DNA from: Nonomuraea terrae
Lineage (GTDB): Bacteria; Actinomycetota; Actinomycetes; Streptosporangiales; Streptosporangiaceae
Reading direction: 5' to 3'
NCBI RefSeq assembly: GCF_004348995.1
Contig: NZ_SMKQ01000047.1
Coordinates: forward strand, 1-49,371
DNA length: 49,371 nucleotides
Part shown: positions 1-8,634 of the stretch, piece after piece
Position numbering within the stretch: position 1 is the stretch's first letter
Layout of the letters: every line of letters begins with the position of its first letter
The notes under the pieces: model-generated
Told to the model about the DNA's origin: nothing
Seen by the model: the letters and a program-made list of their open reading frames with translations, nothing else
Database searches by the model: none
Program-made: the position numbers and the translations under genes

Positions 1-1
1 C

Positions 2-1141
2 GTCGAGGGCGTCCGGCTGCTGATGTCCGGGCTCGACGTCGACCGGCTGCGGCCGTGCCTGAACCGGCTCATGGACGCCCTCGACGCGGCCGTCCCGCGT
101 GGCATGAGCAAGGGCGCGGTGTGGCGGCTGCACGACAGGGGCGAGCTGGAGCGGATCCTGTCGGGCGGCGCGCGGTACGCCGTCGAGCGCGGCCACGGCG
201 AGCCCCGCGACCTGGAGCGCTGCGAGGACCGGGGCGCCGTCGCCGACGCCGACCCGGCCGTGATCGGCGAGCGGGCCAGGGAACGCGGGCTCGGCCAGGT
301 CGGCAGCCTCGGCTCCGGCAACCACTTCCTGGAGGTGGAGGCGGTCGCCGAGGTGTACGACGAGGAGGCGGCGCGGGCGTACGGGCTGTGGCCGGGACGG
401 GTGTGCGTGCTCATCCACACCGGGTCCAGGGGGCTGGGCCACCAGGTGTGCACGGACGCGGTGCGGGCGATGCGGGCGGCCATGAGCAGGTACGGCATCA
501 GCGTCCCCGATCGGCAGCTGGCCTGCGCGCCCGTCGGCTCGCCCGAGGGGCGGGCGTACCTGAGGGCGATGGCCGCCGCGGCCAACTACGGGCGGGCCAA
601 CCGGCAGTTGCTCGGCGAGGCGGCCCGCCGCGCCTTCGACCAGGCCACCGGCGACGGCGACCTGGCCCTGCTGTACGACGTCTCGCACAATCTGGCCAAG
701 ATCGAGACCCATCGGGTGGACGGGCGCGAGCGGCGTCTGTGCGTGCACCGCAAGGGCGCCACCCCGGCGCTGCCGCCCGGCCACGAGGACCTGCCACCCG
801 ACCTGCGCCCGGTCGGGCAGCCGGTGCTGGTGCCGGGGTCGATGGGCGTCGGGTCGTACGTGCTGGCGGGTGTGCCGGGGGCGCCGGCGTTCGCGTCGGC
901 CTGCCACGGGGCCGGGCGGCGGCTGAGCCGGCACCAGGCCGTCAAGACCACCTCGGCGGCCGCGCTGCGCAAGGAGATGGAGCGGGCCGGGATCGCGGTG
1001 CGCGGCGCCTCGGCGCGGGGGCTGACGGAGGAGACGCCGCAGGCGTACAAGGACGTGGGGGCCGTGGTGGAGGCGTGCCACCAGGCCGGGCTGGCCCGCA
1101 AGGTGGCGCGGCTCGTCCCCATCGGCGTGGTCAAGGGCTGA
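2..1141 (+). CDS. rtcB: RtcB-family RNA ligase, 5'-truncated by window edge
   Basis: RtcB joins RNA 2',3'-cyclic phosphate or 3'-phosphate ends to 5'-OH ends using GTP and Mn2+, in tRNA or rRNA repair. The frame is open to the left edge (reading VEGVRLL before the first ATG at 23), so the N-terminus lies outside. Visible family motifs in order: [50 protein letters not shown] and [10 protein letters not shown]. The last holds the histidine (codon 905-907) that is guanylylated in characterised RtcBs. The C-terminus ends PIGVVKG. Its TGA stop directly abuts the stop of the convergent archease gene, the known RtcB activator. Identification is secure; the biological substrate is not visible. Confidence 0.95.
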   Translation, partial: VEGVRLLMSGLDVDRLRPCLNRLMDALDAAVPRGMSKGAVWRLHDRGELERILSGGARYAVERGHGEPRDLERCEDRGAVADADPAVIGERARERGLGQVGSLGSGNHFLEVEAVAEVYDEEAARAYGLWPGRVCVLIHTGSRGLGHQVCTDAVRAMRAAMSRYGISVPDRQLACAPVGSPEGRAYLRAMAAAANYGRANRQLLGEAARRAFDQATGDGDLALLYDVSHNLAKIETHRVDGRERRLCVHRKGATPALPPGHEDLPPDLRPVGQPVLVPGSMGVGSYVLAGVPGAPAFASACHGAGRRLSRHQAVKTTSAAALRKEMERAGIAVRGASARGLTEETPQAYKDVGAVVEACHQAGLARKVARLVPIGVVKG

Positions 1142-1549
1142 TCAGACGTCCACGACGACGCGGGCGTGCCAGCGGCCGTTCTCCTGGCCGAAGCGGACGT
1201 CGTGCCCGGTGACGGCCTTGGGGGTGGCGCCGACCTGCTCGGCGGCCTCGGCCGGGACGGTGACCAGCCGGAGCCCGGTCCCCGCGGGGTCGGGGACCAC
1301 GTCCACCGTCAGGCGGCCGTGCACCTCCAGCTGGTAGATCACCTCTTCCAGGAGGGCGGCGAGCAGCTCCTCGTCACCCTCCTCGGGGGCTGTGAAGGCG
1401 ACGCTCTCACCGGAGGCCGCCGAGCCGGCATCGGCGAAGCTCTCCACCAGCGCCTTGACGACCTCGGCCAGGCACTCCTCTCGGCTGTCGGCCCACGCCT
1501 CCAGCGCGATGTCGGCGGTGTGCGGGATCGTACGGTGGCCTCTGCTCAT
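1142..1549 (-). CDS. Archease, RtcB activator
   Basis: Archease speeds RtcB guanylylation and multiple turnover. The 135-residue product has the family hallmarks: an N-terminal HTADIALEAW segment and a C-terminal strand ending in HARVVVDV, at normal archease length. ATG at 1549 is chosen because it sets the conserved N-terminus; no strong ribosome site is visible. Gene order is unusual: archease and rtcB are often co-directional, but here they converge and their stop codons touch (TGATCA at 1139-1144), leaving no terminator room. Their mRNAs may overlap at the 3' ends. Confidence 0.9.
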   Translation of the reverse strand: MSRGHRTIPHTADIALEAWADSREECLAEVVKALVESFADAGSAASGESVAFTAPEEGDEELLAALLEEVIYQLEVHGRLTVDVVPDPAGTGLRLVTVPAEAAEQVGATPKAVTGHDVRFGQENGRWHARVVVDV

Positions 1550-1623
1550 GGAGCCACTTCACCAGCGACCGGCGCCGCGCGGGAAGCCCTCGGCCGTCAA
1601 GACACCCCAAAGCCGCCGCACGG

Positions 1624-2355
1624 TCACTCCTCGGGCCGGGCGGCGAGGAAGACGAACTCCCGGCCAGGCCGGTCGGGGGCGTCGCGGACCTCCCGCAGGA
1701 CGTAGCCGTGCGCCGCCAGGTCCGCCTCGACCTCGTCCCGCTCGCGGAAGCGCAGCGTGGACTCCGACGTCAGCACCTGGCCGTCGGAGGCGAACACCCA
1801 CGTGCCGCGGAAGGTCACCAGCGGAAGGCGGGCGTCGAGCAGGTCGGTCCAGGTCTCCACCCGGCCGACGCCCGGGAGGTCCCTGACCTGGTAGGTGCTC
1901 TCCCTGTTCCACTCCAGCCAGGCGCGGCGGGCCGGGTCTCGGGTCTCGAACACCAGGTGTCCCCCGGGCCGCAGCGCGTCGCGGACGCCGCTCAGCGTGG
2001 CCCGCCAGTCGTCCGGCTCCACGACGGCCTGGGCGACGTTCGCGGTCATGGTGGCGAGGTCGGCCTCCATCGGCGGCACGGCTCGGGCGTCTCCGTGGAT
2101 CCAGCGCACCCGCTCGGCCCCGGGCTTGGCGCGGGCGACGTCGAGCGAGGCCGCGGCCGGGTCGACCCCGGTCACCTCGATGCCGCGCCCGGCCAGCAGG
2201 AGCGCGAACGTGCCCGTGCCGCAGCCGACGTCCAGCACGCGGCGCGCGCCCAGCTCCTCGGCGATGGCCGCGTACACGTCCAGGTCGCCGCGGTCGGGGT
2301 CGAGGGGGTCGTAGACGGCCGCGAGGCGGGGGTGTTCGAAGATCGCGTCAGCCAT
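1624..2355 (-). CDS. Class I SAM-dependent methyltransferase
   Basis: A 243-residue soluble methyltransferase of the Rossmann type. Motif I reads VLDVGCGTGTFALLLA (about residues 40-55), followed by the acidic end of strand 2 (GVDPAAASLDVAR) and a motif III/IV region (GDARAVPP, then MTANVAQAV). The C-terminal half (FRGTWVFASDGQVL, FRERDEVEADLAAHGY) resembles small-molecule methyltransferases of the Methyltransf_25/11 type. The substrate cannot be inferred. A -10-like hexamer TATCGT sits six bases before the ATG, so the mRNA is probably leaderless. The gene diverges from the ion permease at 2565. Confidence 0.85.
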   Translation of the reverse strand: MADAIFEHPRLAAVYDPLDPDRGDLDVYAAIAEELGARRVLDVGCGTGTFALLLAGRGIEVTGVDPAAASLDVARAKPGAERVRWIHGDARAVPPMEADLATMTANVAQAVVEPDDWRATLSGVRDALRPGGHLVFETRDPARRAWLEWNRESTYQVRDLPGVGRVETWTDLLDARLPLVTFRGTWVFASDGQVLTSESTLRFRERDEVEADLAAHGYVLREVRDAPDRPGREFVFLAARPEE

Positions 2356-2361
2356 GAGGTC

Positions 2362-2367
2362 ACGATA
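2362..2367 (-). promoter_or_regulatory. -10 box of methyltransferase, leaderless
   Basis: TATCGT on the minus strand lies exactly six bases upstream of the ATG at 2355. This is the arrangement of actinobacterial leaderless promoters (TANNNT). No clear -35 box is seen. Confidence 0.5.
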
Positions 2368-2392
2368 CGACGCGTGTGGCCCATGCGCCCCA

Positions 2393-2421
2393 TTGGGCGT
2401 TTTGACGTTCGTTGATAGGTT
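2393..2421 (+). promoter_or_regulatory. Predicted promoter of ion permease
   Basis: TTGGGC (2393-2398), a 17-base spacer and TAGGTT (2416-2421) form a plausible SigA-type promoter. The expected start of transcription, about 2428-2430, coincides with the first base of the conserved leader element. Confidence 0.5.
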
Positions 2422-2428
2422 GTTGACA

Positions 2429-2564
2429 GGTGTGCCGGGAAGTCTGGTCGGCGGTCCCTGTTGTCGATCTCGAAAGAGGCCCCCGCCGTGCGTGCGTGCT
2501 TCCCTGCGCCGGATCTCCCCCTCGGCTTCGCCGCCCTGCCCTCGCCGTACCGGAGGGTGGGCAC
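2429..2564 (+). promoter_or_regulatory. 5' leader RNA with 26-nt element shared with TrkH leader
   Basis: The leader of about 135 bases begins with a 26-base block (2429-2454: GGTGTGCCGGG, AA, GTCTGGTCGGCGG). It is identical to the block at 8692-8717 on the other strand, ahead of the TrkH-type K+ transporter. In both cases it starts seven bases after a predicted -10 box, that is at the mRNA 5' end. GCCG can pair with CGGC inside the block, and the final GGCGG can pair with CCGCC about 30 bases downstream in both leaders. In this copy GGGAAG could also pair with CTTCCC at 2499-2504. A cis-acting RNA is inferred; the ligand is unknown and I cannot assign a named class. Confidence 0.55.
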
Positions 2565-3854
2565 GTGAGCGTCACCGCATGGATCGCGGTGGCTGTCTTC
2601 CTGGCGGCGTACGCCCTGATCGCCACGGAGAAGGTCCACCGCGTCGCGGCGGCGCTCGGCGGGGCGGGGATCATGCTGCTGATCCACGCCACCGACGCGG
2701 GCGCGGCGTTCTTCAACGAGCACTCCGGCATCGACTGGAACGTCATCTTCCTGCTGCTCGGCATGATGGTCATCGTCGGCGTGCTCAAGCAGACCGGGGT
2801 GTTCGAATACCTCGCGATCTGGGCCGCCAAACGCGCCAAGGGTCATCCCTACCGGCTCATGGTGCTGCTGGTGGTCATCACGGCGTCCGCCTCGGCGCTG
2901 CTGGACAACGTCACGACCGTGCTGCTCATCGCGCCGGTGACGTTCCTGGTGTGCGAACGGCTGGCGCTGTCCGCGGCGCCGTTCCTCATCGCCGAAGCGC
3001 TCGCCTCCAACATCGGCGGCGCGGCGACGCTGGTCGGCGATCCGCCGAACATCATCATCGCCAGCCGTGCCGGGCTCAGCTTCAACGACTTTCTCATCCA
3101 CATGGCGCCGATGGTCGTCATCCTGATGGTGGTGTTCATCGGGTTGTGCCGGTGGCTGTTCCGCAAGTCGTTCCGGTACGACCCCGAGCGGGCCGCGGAG
3201 GTCATGGCTCTGAACGAGCGCGAGGCCATCGCCGACCGACGGCTGCTGTGGCAGTCACTGGCCGTGCTGGCGCTGGTGATGGCGGCGTTCGTGCTGCACC
3301 CGGTGCTGCACTACGAGCCCTCCGTGGTCGCCCTGCTGGGCGCCGGGGTCCTGGTCGCGGCCACGAAGGTGACGACCCAGGACGCCATCCGCGAGGTCGA
3401 GTGGCCGACCCTGGTGTTCTTCGCCGGCCTGTTCGTCATGGTCGGCGCCCTCGTCGAGACCGGCGTCATCGGCCAGATCTCCGAGGCGGCGGCGAACGCC
3501 ACCCAGGGGCAGCTCGGGCTGACCACGATGCTGCTGCTGGGCGCGTCCGGCGTCCTGTCGGCGATCGTGGACAACATCCCGTACGTCGCCACGATGAGCC
3601 CCATCGTCGCCGAGCTCGTCGAGGCCAACGGCGGCAACGACGCGGCGCAGGTGCTGTGGTGGGCGCTGGCCTTCGGCGCCGACCTGGGCGGCAACGCCAC
3701 GGCCGTGGGCGCGGCGGCCAACGTCGTCGTGCTCGGCATCGCGGCCCGCAACGGCACGCCGATCAGCTTCTGGCAGTTCACCAAGTACGGCCTGGTGGTC
3801 GCCTCGGTCACGATCGCGTTGTGCGTGCCGTACCTCTGGCTGCGTTACCTGTAA
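2565..3854 (+). CDS. ArsB/NhaD-superfamily ion permease
   Basis: Integral membrane transporter of 429 residues, with about 10-12 hydrophobic segments in two homologous halves. Family signatures are visible in each half: LLDNVTTVLLIAPVTF and GGAATLVGDPPN in the first, AIVDNIPYVATMSPIV and GADLGGNATAVGAAANVV in the second. These match the ion transporter superfamily that includes ArsB, NhaD and SLC13-type proteins; Na+/H+ exchange or anion export are both possible. GTG at 2565 is chosen because GGAGGG (2552-2557) precedes it at good spacing, although the frame is open further upstream. The long leader carries a conserved element shared with trkH, and the gene lies next to a CPA1 antiporter remnant, suggesting a role in cation or pH homeostasis. 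Confidence 0.85.
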   Translation: MSVTAWIAVAVFLAAYALIATEKVHRVAAALGGAGIMLLIHATDAGAAFFNEHSGIDWNVIFLLLGMMVIVGVLKQTGVFEYLAIWAAKRAKGHPYRLMVLLVVITASASALLDNVTTVLLIAPVTFLVCERLALSAAPFLIAEALASNIGGAATLVGDPPNIIIASRAGLSFNDFLIHMAPMVVILMVVFIGLCRWLFRKSFRYDPERAAEVMALNEREAIADRRLLWQSLAVLALVMAAFVLHPVLHYEPSVVALLGAGVLVAATKVTTQDAIREVEWPTLVFFAGLFVMVGALVETGVIGQISEAAANATQGQLGLTTMLLLGASGVLSAIVDNIPYVATMSPIVAELVEANGGNDAAQVLWWALAFGADLGGNATAVGAAANVVVLGIAARNGTPISFWQFTKYGLVVASVTIALCVPYLWLRYL

Positions 3855-3855
3855 T

Positions 3856-4635
3856 CCCGACACCCGCCGATCGGGCGGGTCGAGGAGCTGGCCGAGCTGG
3901 CGCTGTTCGCGGTGCTGTTCACCGACGGCATGCGCGTCGGCTGGATGGACCTGCGCACCGCGTGGCGGCTGCCGGGCCGGGCCCTGGGCTGGGGGTTGCC
4001 GCTGACACTCGCGGTCACCGCGGCCGGCGCGCACTTCCTGCTCGGCCTCGGCTGGGTGGAGTCGCTGCTGGTCGGCGCGATCCCGGCGCCGACCGACCCG
4101 GTGTTCGCCTCGGCGCTCGTCGGCAACGAGAAGGTGCCGCCGCGGCCGCGGCAGCTGCTGAACGTCGAGTCGGGTGTCAACGACGGCCCGGCGCTGCCGT
4201 TCGTGATCGGCGAGCTGACCGCCGAGCTGTTCAAGCTGGCGGCGCTGCTGCTGTTCGGCGCGCTGATCACGCCGTCGCTGCTCGGCTCGGTGGGCTGGCA
4301 GGGCTGGGCGTTCGCGATCCTCGCCCTCGTGCTGGCCCGCCCGCCGGCGACCTGGCTGTCCTTCCTCGGCTCCGGCCTGTCGGTACGCGAACAGGCGGCG
4401 GTGGCGTGGTTCGGCCCCAAGGGGTTCGCCTCGGTCGTGTACGGGCTGATCGTGCCAGGCCTCCGGCATCGCGGCCGGGCAGCAGGTCTTCCAGATCGTC
4501 GCGGTGACGATCGTGTTGTCGATCCTGCTGCACTCCTCGACCGACATCGTGGTCGCCCGCTGGTTCGACGACGAGCGCGAGATACCGGCCTGGTACGGCC
4601 TCGCCCGCCGGCTGCGCCGCGGCGCGAAGACCTAG
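3856..4635 (+). pseudogene. CPA1 (NhaP-type) cation/proton antiporter remnant
   Basis: From about 3867 the frame reads as the middle and end of a CPA1 antiporter: VEELAELALFAVLFTDGM, then AIPAPTDPVFASAL, LLNVESGVNDGPALPFV and FGPKGFASVVYGLIV. The first two or three membrane helices are missing and no start codon fits. At about 4456-4460 the frame breaks: skipping a single extra C restores QASGIAAGQQVFQIVAV through IVVARWF to a TAG at 4633-4635. So there is a 5' truncation plus a one-base frameshift. Functional CPA1 proteins need both the N-terminal helices and the intact C-terminal core, so this is called a pseudogene. Its stop shares CTAG with the stop of the convergent response regulator. 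Confidence 0.75.
3862..3880 (+). terminator. Hairpin after permease, weak terminator
   Basis: ACCCGCC (3862-3868) and GGCGGGT (3874-3880) form a perfect 7-bp GC-rich stem with a 5-base loop, eight bases after the permease stop. There is no T tract. It lies within the remnant antiporter reading frame, so it could be incidental. Confidence 0.35.
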
Positions 4636-5282
4636 GAGTTCCTGGAGACCCAGACCGCCAGCTGGGTGCGGTCGCGCAGGCCGAGTTTGCGCAGGCAGCT
4701 GGAGATGTGGTTCTTGGCGGTGCCCTCGGTGATGTGCAGCCGCCGCGCGATCTCCCGGTTGGACGCGCCCGAGCCGATGAGCAGCGCGATCTCGTACTCG
4801 CGTTCCGACAGGCCGCAGGGCGGGCCCGTGCACGGCGCGGGGGCGGGCTCCTCGCGCAGGGCGCTCACCAGCCGTTCGGTGGCCGCGCGGCCCAGCACGG
4901 TCTCGCCCCGGGCGGCCCGTCTGATGGCGTCCACCAGCTCGTCCGGCGGGGTGTCCTTCAGCAGGTAGCCCCGCGCGCCCGCGCGCAGGCCGCCGAAGAT
5001 GTAGTCGTCGTCGTCGAACGTCGTCAGGATCACCGGCGCGATCTCGGGGAATCCCGCGCGCAGCCGCCTGACGAGCTCCACGCCGTCCATGCCCGGCATG
5101 CGGGCGTCGACGAGGGCGACGTGGGGCGGCTCGGCGGCCGCGGCCAGCCAGGCGAGGGCGTCCTCGCCGCCGGCGGCGGTCGCGGCGATCTCGATGCCGG
5201 GCTCGATCTCCAGGAGTTTGCGCAGGCCCTCGCGCATGAGGATGTGGTCGTCCACCAGCAGGACGCGGATCACGCCCGTCAC
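4632..5282 (-). CDS. NarL/LuxR-type response regulator
   Basis: Two-domain DNA-binding response regulator of 216 residues. The receiver domain has acidic residues D11 and D12, phosphoacceptor D59 (VALVDARMPGMDG) and K109 (YLLKD). The LuxR-type helix-turn-helix spans about residues 157-215 (LSEREYEIALLIGSGASNRE, then TEGTAKNHISSCLRKLGL). The GTG start overlaps the kinase stop by four bases (GTGA, 5279-5282), so the two are translationally coupled and certainly form a pair. Targets are unknown; the divergent DUF1648-like membrane protein at 6651 is the best local candidate. Confidence 0.93.
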   Translation of the reverse strand: MTGVIRVLLVDDHILMREGLRKLLEIEPGIEIAATAAGGEDALAWLAAAAEPPHVALVDARMPGMDGVELVRRLRAGFPEIAPVILTTFDDDDYIFGGLRAGARGYLLKDTPPDELVDAIRRAARGETVLGRAATERLVSALREEPAPAPCTGPPCGLSEREYEIALLIGSGASNREIARRLHITEGTAKNHISSCLRKLGLRDRTQLAVWVSRNS

Positions 5283-6502
5283 ACCGGCACCGTCGCCCGC
5301 AGGGTGAACCCGGGGGCCGGGACGACGTCCAGCACACCGTCCACGGCCGCCAGGCGTTCCCGCAATCCGCGCAATCCGAACCCGCCGTCCAGCGCTCCCG
5401 GCGGCGCGCCCTCGCCGTCGTCGCGGACCGTCACCCGCACCCGTTGCGGGGCGCAGTCGAGCGCGACCTCGATGCGGCGGGCGCGCGCGTGGCGCAGGGC
5501 GTTGGTCAGGCCCTCCTGGACGACCCGGTAGCAGACCAGCTCCCTGGCCTCGTCCACCTCCGGCCAGGCGCCGGTGACGGTGAAGACGACGCCGGTGTCG
5601 GCCGAGCCGAACGACTCCGCCAGGGCGCGCAGGCCGGCGACGCCGGCGCGGCCGTCCATGCGCAGGGGTTTGAGCGCCCGGACCCAGCGGCGGGTGTCGG
5701 TGAGCGCTTCGAGGGTGAGCGCCTGGGCCTGGCACACCTCGTCCCAGGCGGCGTCGGGACGGATGACGCGGTAGCGCTGGGCGTTCTGCAGGCCCACATT
5801 GATGACGGTGAGGTAGTGGCCCACCGAGTCGTGCATGTCGCGGGCCAGCCGGGCGCGTTCCTCGGCGACGGCCAGTTCGCGGGAGCGGGCCGCGTACCGT
5901 TCCAGCTCGGCGTGGGCCTGCTCGAGCTCGGCCAGCAGGCGGCGGGTCTCCTCGGCGCGGTCGTGGGAGTCGACCATGGCGACGACGACCACGAGGATCA
6001 CCAGGCAGAGCAGCAGCAGGAGCGCGCCGTCGACGGCCGCCGCGAGCACCGACCTGGCCGGGTTGAGCGCCCCGAGCGCGAAGGAGTACAGGCCCGCGAG
6101 GCCCGCGTACGCCAGGGCGCCGCGCAGCCCGAAGACCACGAGCGCGTTCCCCACGGCCAGGCTCACGATCAGCAGGCAGACGAGCCCGCCGCCCGGCATG
6201 AGCAGCAGGGTCAGCACCAGGAACGCCGCGGTCGCCGCCCGGCGCGGGAGCGGCGCTCCCGCGCGCCACGGCAGCACGTGCCACAGGACGGCCGCTACCG
6301 GCAGCGCGGCGGCACCGAGCACCAGCAGCGCCTGATGCAACGGCAGGACGCCCCCGTCGCCGAGCATCGCGAGGCCGCCCGCGAAAACCACGGCGCAGAT
6401 GACGGCCGAGCCCCAGAAGAAGACGGTGAACACCATGGGCGGACGGTCGCCGGAGAACCCGATCCAGCCGCTGATGTCACGGATCGCCCCCGCCTGTCCC
6501 AT
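5279..6502 (-). CDS. Sensor histidine kinase, HisKA_3 type, with membrane domain
   Basis: NarL-partner kinase of 407 residues. About residues 22-175 hold five or six hydrophobic segments with short loops and no large extracellular sensor, the layout of kinases that sense membrane stress (LiaS/DesK-like). A coiled-coil linker (182-215) leads to the dimerisation domain with phosphoacceptor H224 (RDMHDSVGH). The ATPase domain shows VVQEGLTNALRHA (N-box, 327-339), DDGEG (361-365) and GGFGLRGL (373-380). ATG 6502 is chosen because TATGCT lies six bases upstream (leaderless); a GTG at 6535 would add 11 residues. It is the upstream gene of a coupled kinase/regulator pair. Confidence 0.9.
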   Translation of the reverse strand: MGQAGAIRDISGWIGFSGDRPPMVFTVFFWGSAVICAVVFAGGLAMLGDGGVLPLHQALLVLGAAALPVAAVLWHVLPWRAGAPLPRRAATAAFLVLTLLLMPGGGLVCLLIVSLAVGNALVVFGLRGALAYAGLAGLYSFALGALNPARSVLAAAVDGALLLLLCLVILVVVVAMVDSHDRAEETRRLLAELEQAHAELERYAARSRELAVAEERARLARDMHDSVGHYLTVINVGLQNAQRYRVIRPDAAWDEVCQAQALTLEALTDTRRWVRALKPLRMDGRAGVAGLRALAESFGSADTGVVFTVTGAWPEVDEARELVCYRVVQEGLTNALRHARARRIEVALDCAPQRVRVTVRDDGEGAPPGALDGGFGLRGLRERLAAVDGVLDVVPAPGFTLRATVPV

Positions 6503-6508
6503 ATGGGG

Positions 6509-6514
6509 AGCATA
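6509..6514 (-). promoter_or_regulatory. -10 box of histidine kinase, leaderless
   Basis: TATGCT on the minus strand lies exactly six bases before the ATG at 6502, fitting a leaderless TANNNT promoter and deciding the start choice. No convincing -35 box is seen. Confidence 0.5.
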
Positions 6515-6650
6515 ACGATCGCCTCCGCGCGGCACAGCGTGCCGGAGGTCATGTCCACGACGATGACCCCGGTCATGTGCCCCGCGGTGGATGTCCGGCC
6601 GGACCGCGCGGAGCTACGCTCGCGGCACCCGCGGCCTCCGGGAGGACACC

Positions 6651-7295
6651 ATGAAACGTGTTCCGTGGGCGGGCGTCGCCGTCTCCGCGCTCGCGCTCGT
6701 CGTGATGACCGCCGTCGCCTGGCGGCTCTGGGACGCGCTGCCGGACGTCGTCACGACGAGGCGGCCCACCGCCGACCGGCCCGGCGCCCACGTGCCGAAG
6801 GCCGTCATGGCGGCGGCGATGCCGGCGACCCTCGTGGGCATCGGCGTGGTCATGGCGGGCGCCACCGCGGCCGGCGAGCGCCTGCGCCCCCTGCTGCCGC
6901 CGATGCTCATGGCATCGCCGGCCGCGCAGCGGCGGGCGATGAACGTGCTGTTCGTGCTCCTGCCGCCGGTGCTCACCGCCGTCCACACCGGCGTGCTGGC
7001 GGACGCCGCCGGTCACGCGTTCCCCCTGGAGCGGACCGTGGGCGTCGCGGTCGGCCTGCTGACGACCGGGCTCGGCCTCGCCCTGCCCCGCCTGTACGAG
7101 GAGGCGCCGCGGCACGGCGGGAGGCGGGCCCGGCGGCTGGGCGGTCCGGCCATGGCAGGGATCGGCGTGGCGTGCGCCGCCGGCGTGTTCGTGCTGCCGC
7201 CGTTCCCCGTGACGATGGCCTGCGCCCTGGCGGCCGGGGTGGTGATGATCCTTTCGGTCGTGTCGTCCTTCGCGGGCACTGTCAGCCCACGATGA
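6651..7295 (+). CDS. DUF1648/SdpI-like membrane protein
   Basis: Membrane protein of 214 residues with about six hydrophobic segments. Near the N-terminus, WRLWDALPDVVTTRRPTADRP resembles the DUF1648 signature (LPD-x-V with a following Gly/Asp/Trp-rich turn) of SdpI-like immunity or signalling proteins, but the match is partial. ATG 6651 has GGAGGA at 6641-6646 and a possible -10 TACGCT at 6615-6620. It is divergent from the kinase/regulator pair, a layout seen when a sensor pair controls a membrane protein. Its last 14 bases overlap the 3' end of the convergent trkH. Function is unproven. Confidence 0.65.
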   Translation: MKRVPWAGVAVSALALVVMTAVAWRLWDALPDVVTTRRPTADRPGAHVPKAVMAAAMPATLVGIGVVMAGATAAGERLRPLLPPMLMASPAAQRRAMNVLFVLLPPVLTAVHTGVLADAAGHAFPLERTVGVAVGLLTTGLGLALPRLYEEAPRHGGRRARRLGGPAMAGIGVACAAGVFVLPPFPVTMACALAAGVVMILSVVSSFAGTVSPR

Positions 7296-8634
7296 CGCGC
7301 TCCTCGGGCAGCTCGTAGCGGCGGGTGCGCTGTTTCAGGGCGAGCGCCGAGCCGAGCGTGAGCGGCCCGATGCGGCCGATGAACATCAGCAGGCTCAGCA
7401 GCACGTGCCCGGCCAGCGTGGTGTCGGCGGTGATGCCGGTGGACATGCCGTTGGTGGCGAAGGCCGAGATCACCTCGAACATCACCTGGTCGAGGCTGTG
7501 TGGCGTGACGATCAGCATGATCCAGGTCGACACCGTGACCAGGACGATGCCGAGCAGGCTGATCGACAGCGCCTGACGCTGGGTGGCGGAGGGCAGCCGC
7601 CGGTGACCGATGTTGACGTGGCTCTCGCCGCGCAGCTCCGACCAGACGATGAACAGCAGGAACCCGAACGTGGTGACCTTGATGCCGCCCGCGGTGCCGG
7701 CGCTGCCGCCGCCGATGAACATCAGCACGTCGGTGACCAGCCACGACGACGGGTTCATCTGGGCGATGTCGAGGGTGTTGAAGCCGCCGGAACGCGGCAT
7801 GACGGCGGCGAAGAAGGCTGACAGCAGCTTGCCGGAGTCGTCCAGCGGGCCCATCGTGGCGGGGTTGCGCCACTCGGTCGTCAGGAACGCGAGCGTGCCA
7901 CCGGTGAGCAGCACGACGGTCAGGCCCATCGTGATCCGGGTCAGCAGCGACCAGCGCCGGGGCCGCCGCCACGCGCGCAGCAGCTCGAAGACGACGGGGA
8001 AGCCGAGACCGCCGACGACCACGGCCAGCGCGACGGTGAGGCTGATCCACGGATCGGCGACGAAGCGCATCAGGTTGTCGGGCCACAGCGCGAACCCGGC
8101 GTTGTTGAACGCCGACACCGCGTGGAAGACCCCCAGGTAGGCCGCGCGGCCGAACGGCTCGCCGTACCCGAGGAGGAAGCGGCCGGTGAGCACGACGGCC
8201 ACGGCCGCCTCGCACACCAGGCTGAACAGCACCACCCGGCGCAGCACCTGGCGCAGGTCGGCGGCCACCACGGACTTGGTCTCCAGTTGCGCGGACAGGC
8301 GGGCGCGCAGCCCGAGCCGGCCGGACAGGACGACCATGGCCAGGGTGGCGAGCGTCATGATGCCGAGGCCGCCCGCCTGGATGAGCAGCGCGATGACCAC
8401 CTCGCCGAACACCGACCAGTGCGCCTCGGTGTCGACCACGACCAGGCCGGTCACGCAGACGGCCGAGGTGGCGGTGAACAGGGCGGTCAGCCAGTGTGAG
8501 GAGTCGCCCGCGGTGGTCGCCATCGGGGTGGCCAGCAGCAGCGTGCCGATCAGCACGGCGGTGCCGAACCCGGTGGCGATGACCACCGCGGGATGCCCGA
8601 TGCGGCCCGGCAGGGCGGGTCGATGCCGTGTCAT
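7282..8634 (-). CDS. TrkH/KtrB-type potassium transporter
   Basis: Membrane subunit of a Trk/Ktr K+ uptake system, 450 residues, with four repeated pore-loop modules. The filter-like sequences are TSAVCVTGLVVVD, SAFNNAGFALW, MPRSGGFNTLD and SAFATNGMSTGI, each with the conserved glycine that lines the K+ filter. Length and the lack of extra N-terminal helices favour the KtrB branch. No TrkA/KtrA partner is present in the window, so it must be encoded elsewhere. ATG at 8634 is the first start after an in-frame stop; no good ribosome site is visible nearby. The mRNA leader carries the element shared with the permease at 2565. Confidence 0.92.
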   Translation of the reverse strand: MTRHRPALPGRIGHPAVVIATGFGTAVLIGTLLLATPMATTAGDSSHWLTALFTATSAVCVTGLVVVDTEAHWSVFGEVVIALLIQAGGLGIMTLATLAMVVLSGRLGLRARLSAQLETKSVVAADLRQVLRRVVLFSLVCEAAVAVVLTGRFLLGYGEPFGRAAYLGVFHAVSAFNNAGFALWPDNLMRFVADPWISLTVALAVVVGGLGFPVVFELLRAWRRPRRWSLLTRITMGLTVVLLTGGTLAFLTTEWRNPATMGPLDDSGKLLSAFFAAVMPRSGGFNTLDIAQMNPSSWLVTDVLMFIGGGSAGTAGGIKVTTFGFLLFIVWSELRGESHVNIGHRRLPSATQRQALSISLLGIVLVTVSTWIMLIVTPHSLDQVMFEVISAFATNGMSTGITADTTLAGHVLLSLLMFIGRIGPLTLGSALALKQRTRRYELPEERVIVG

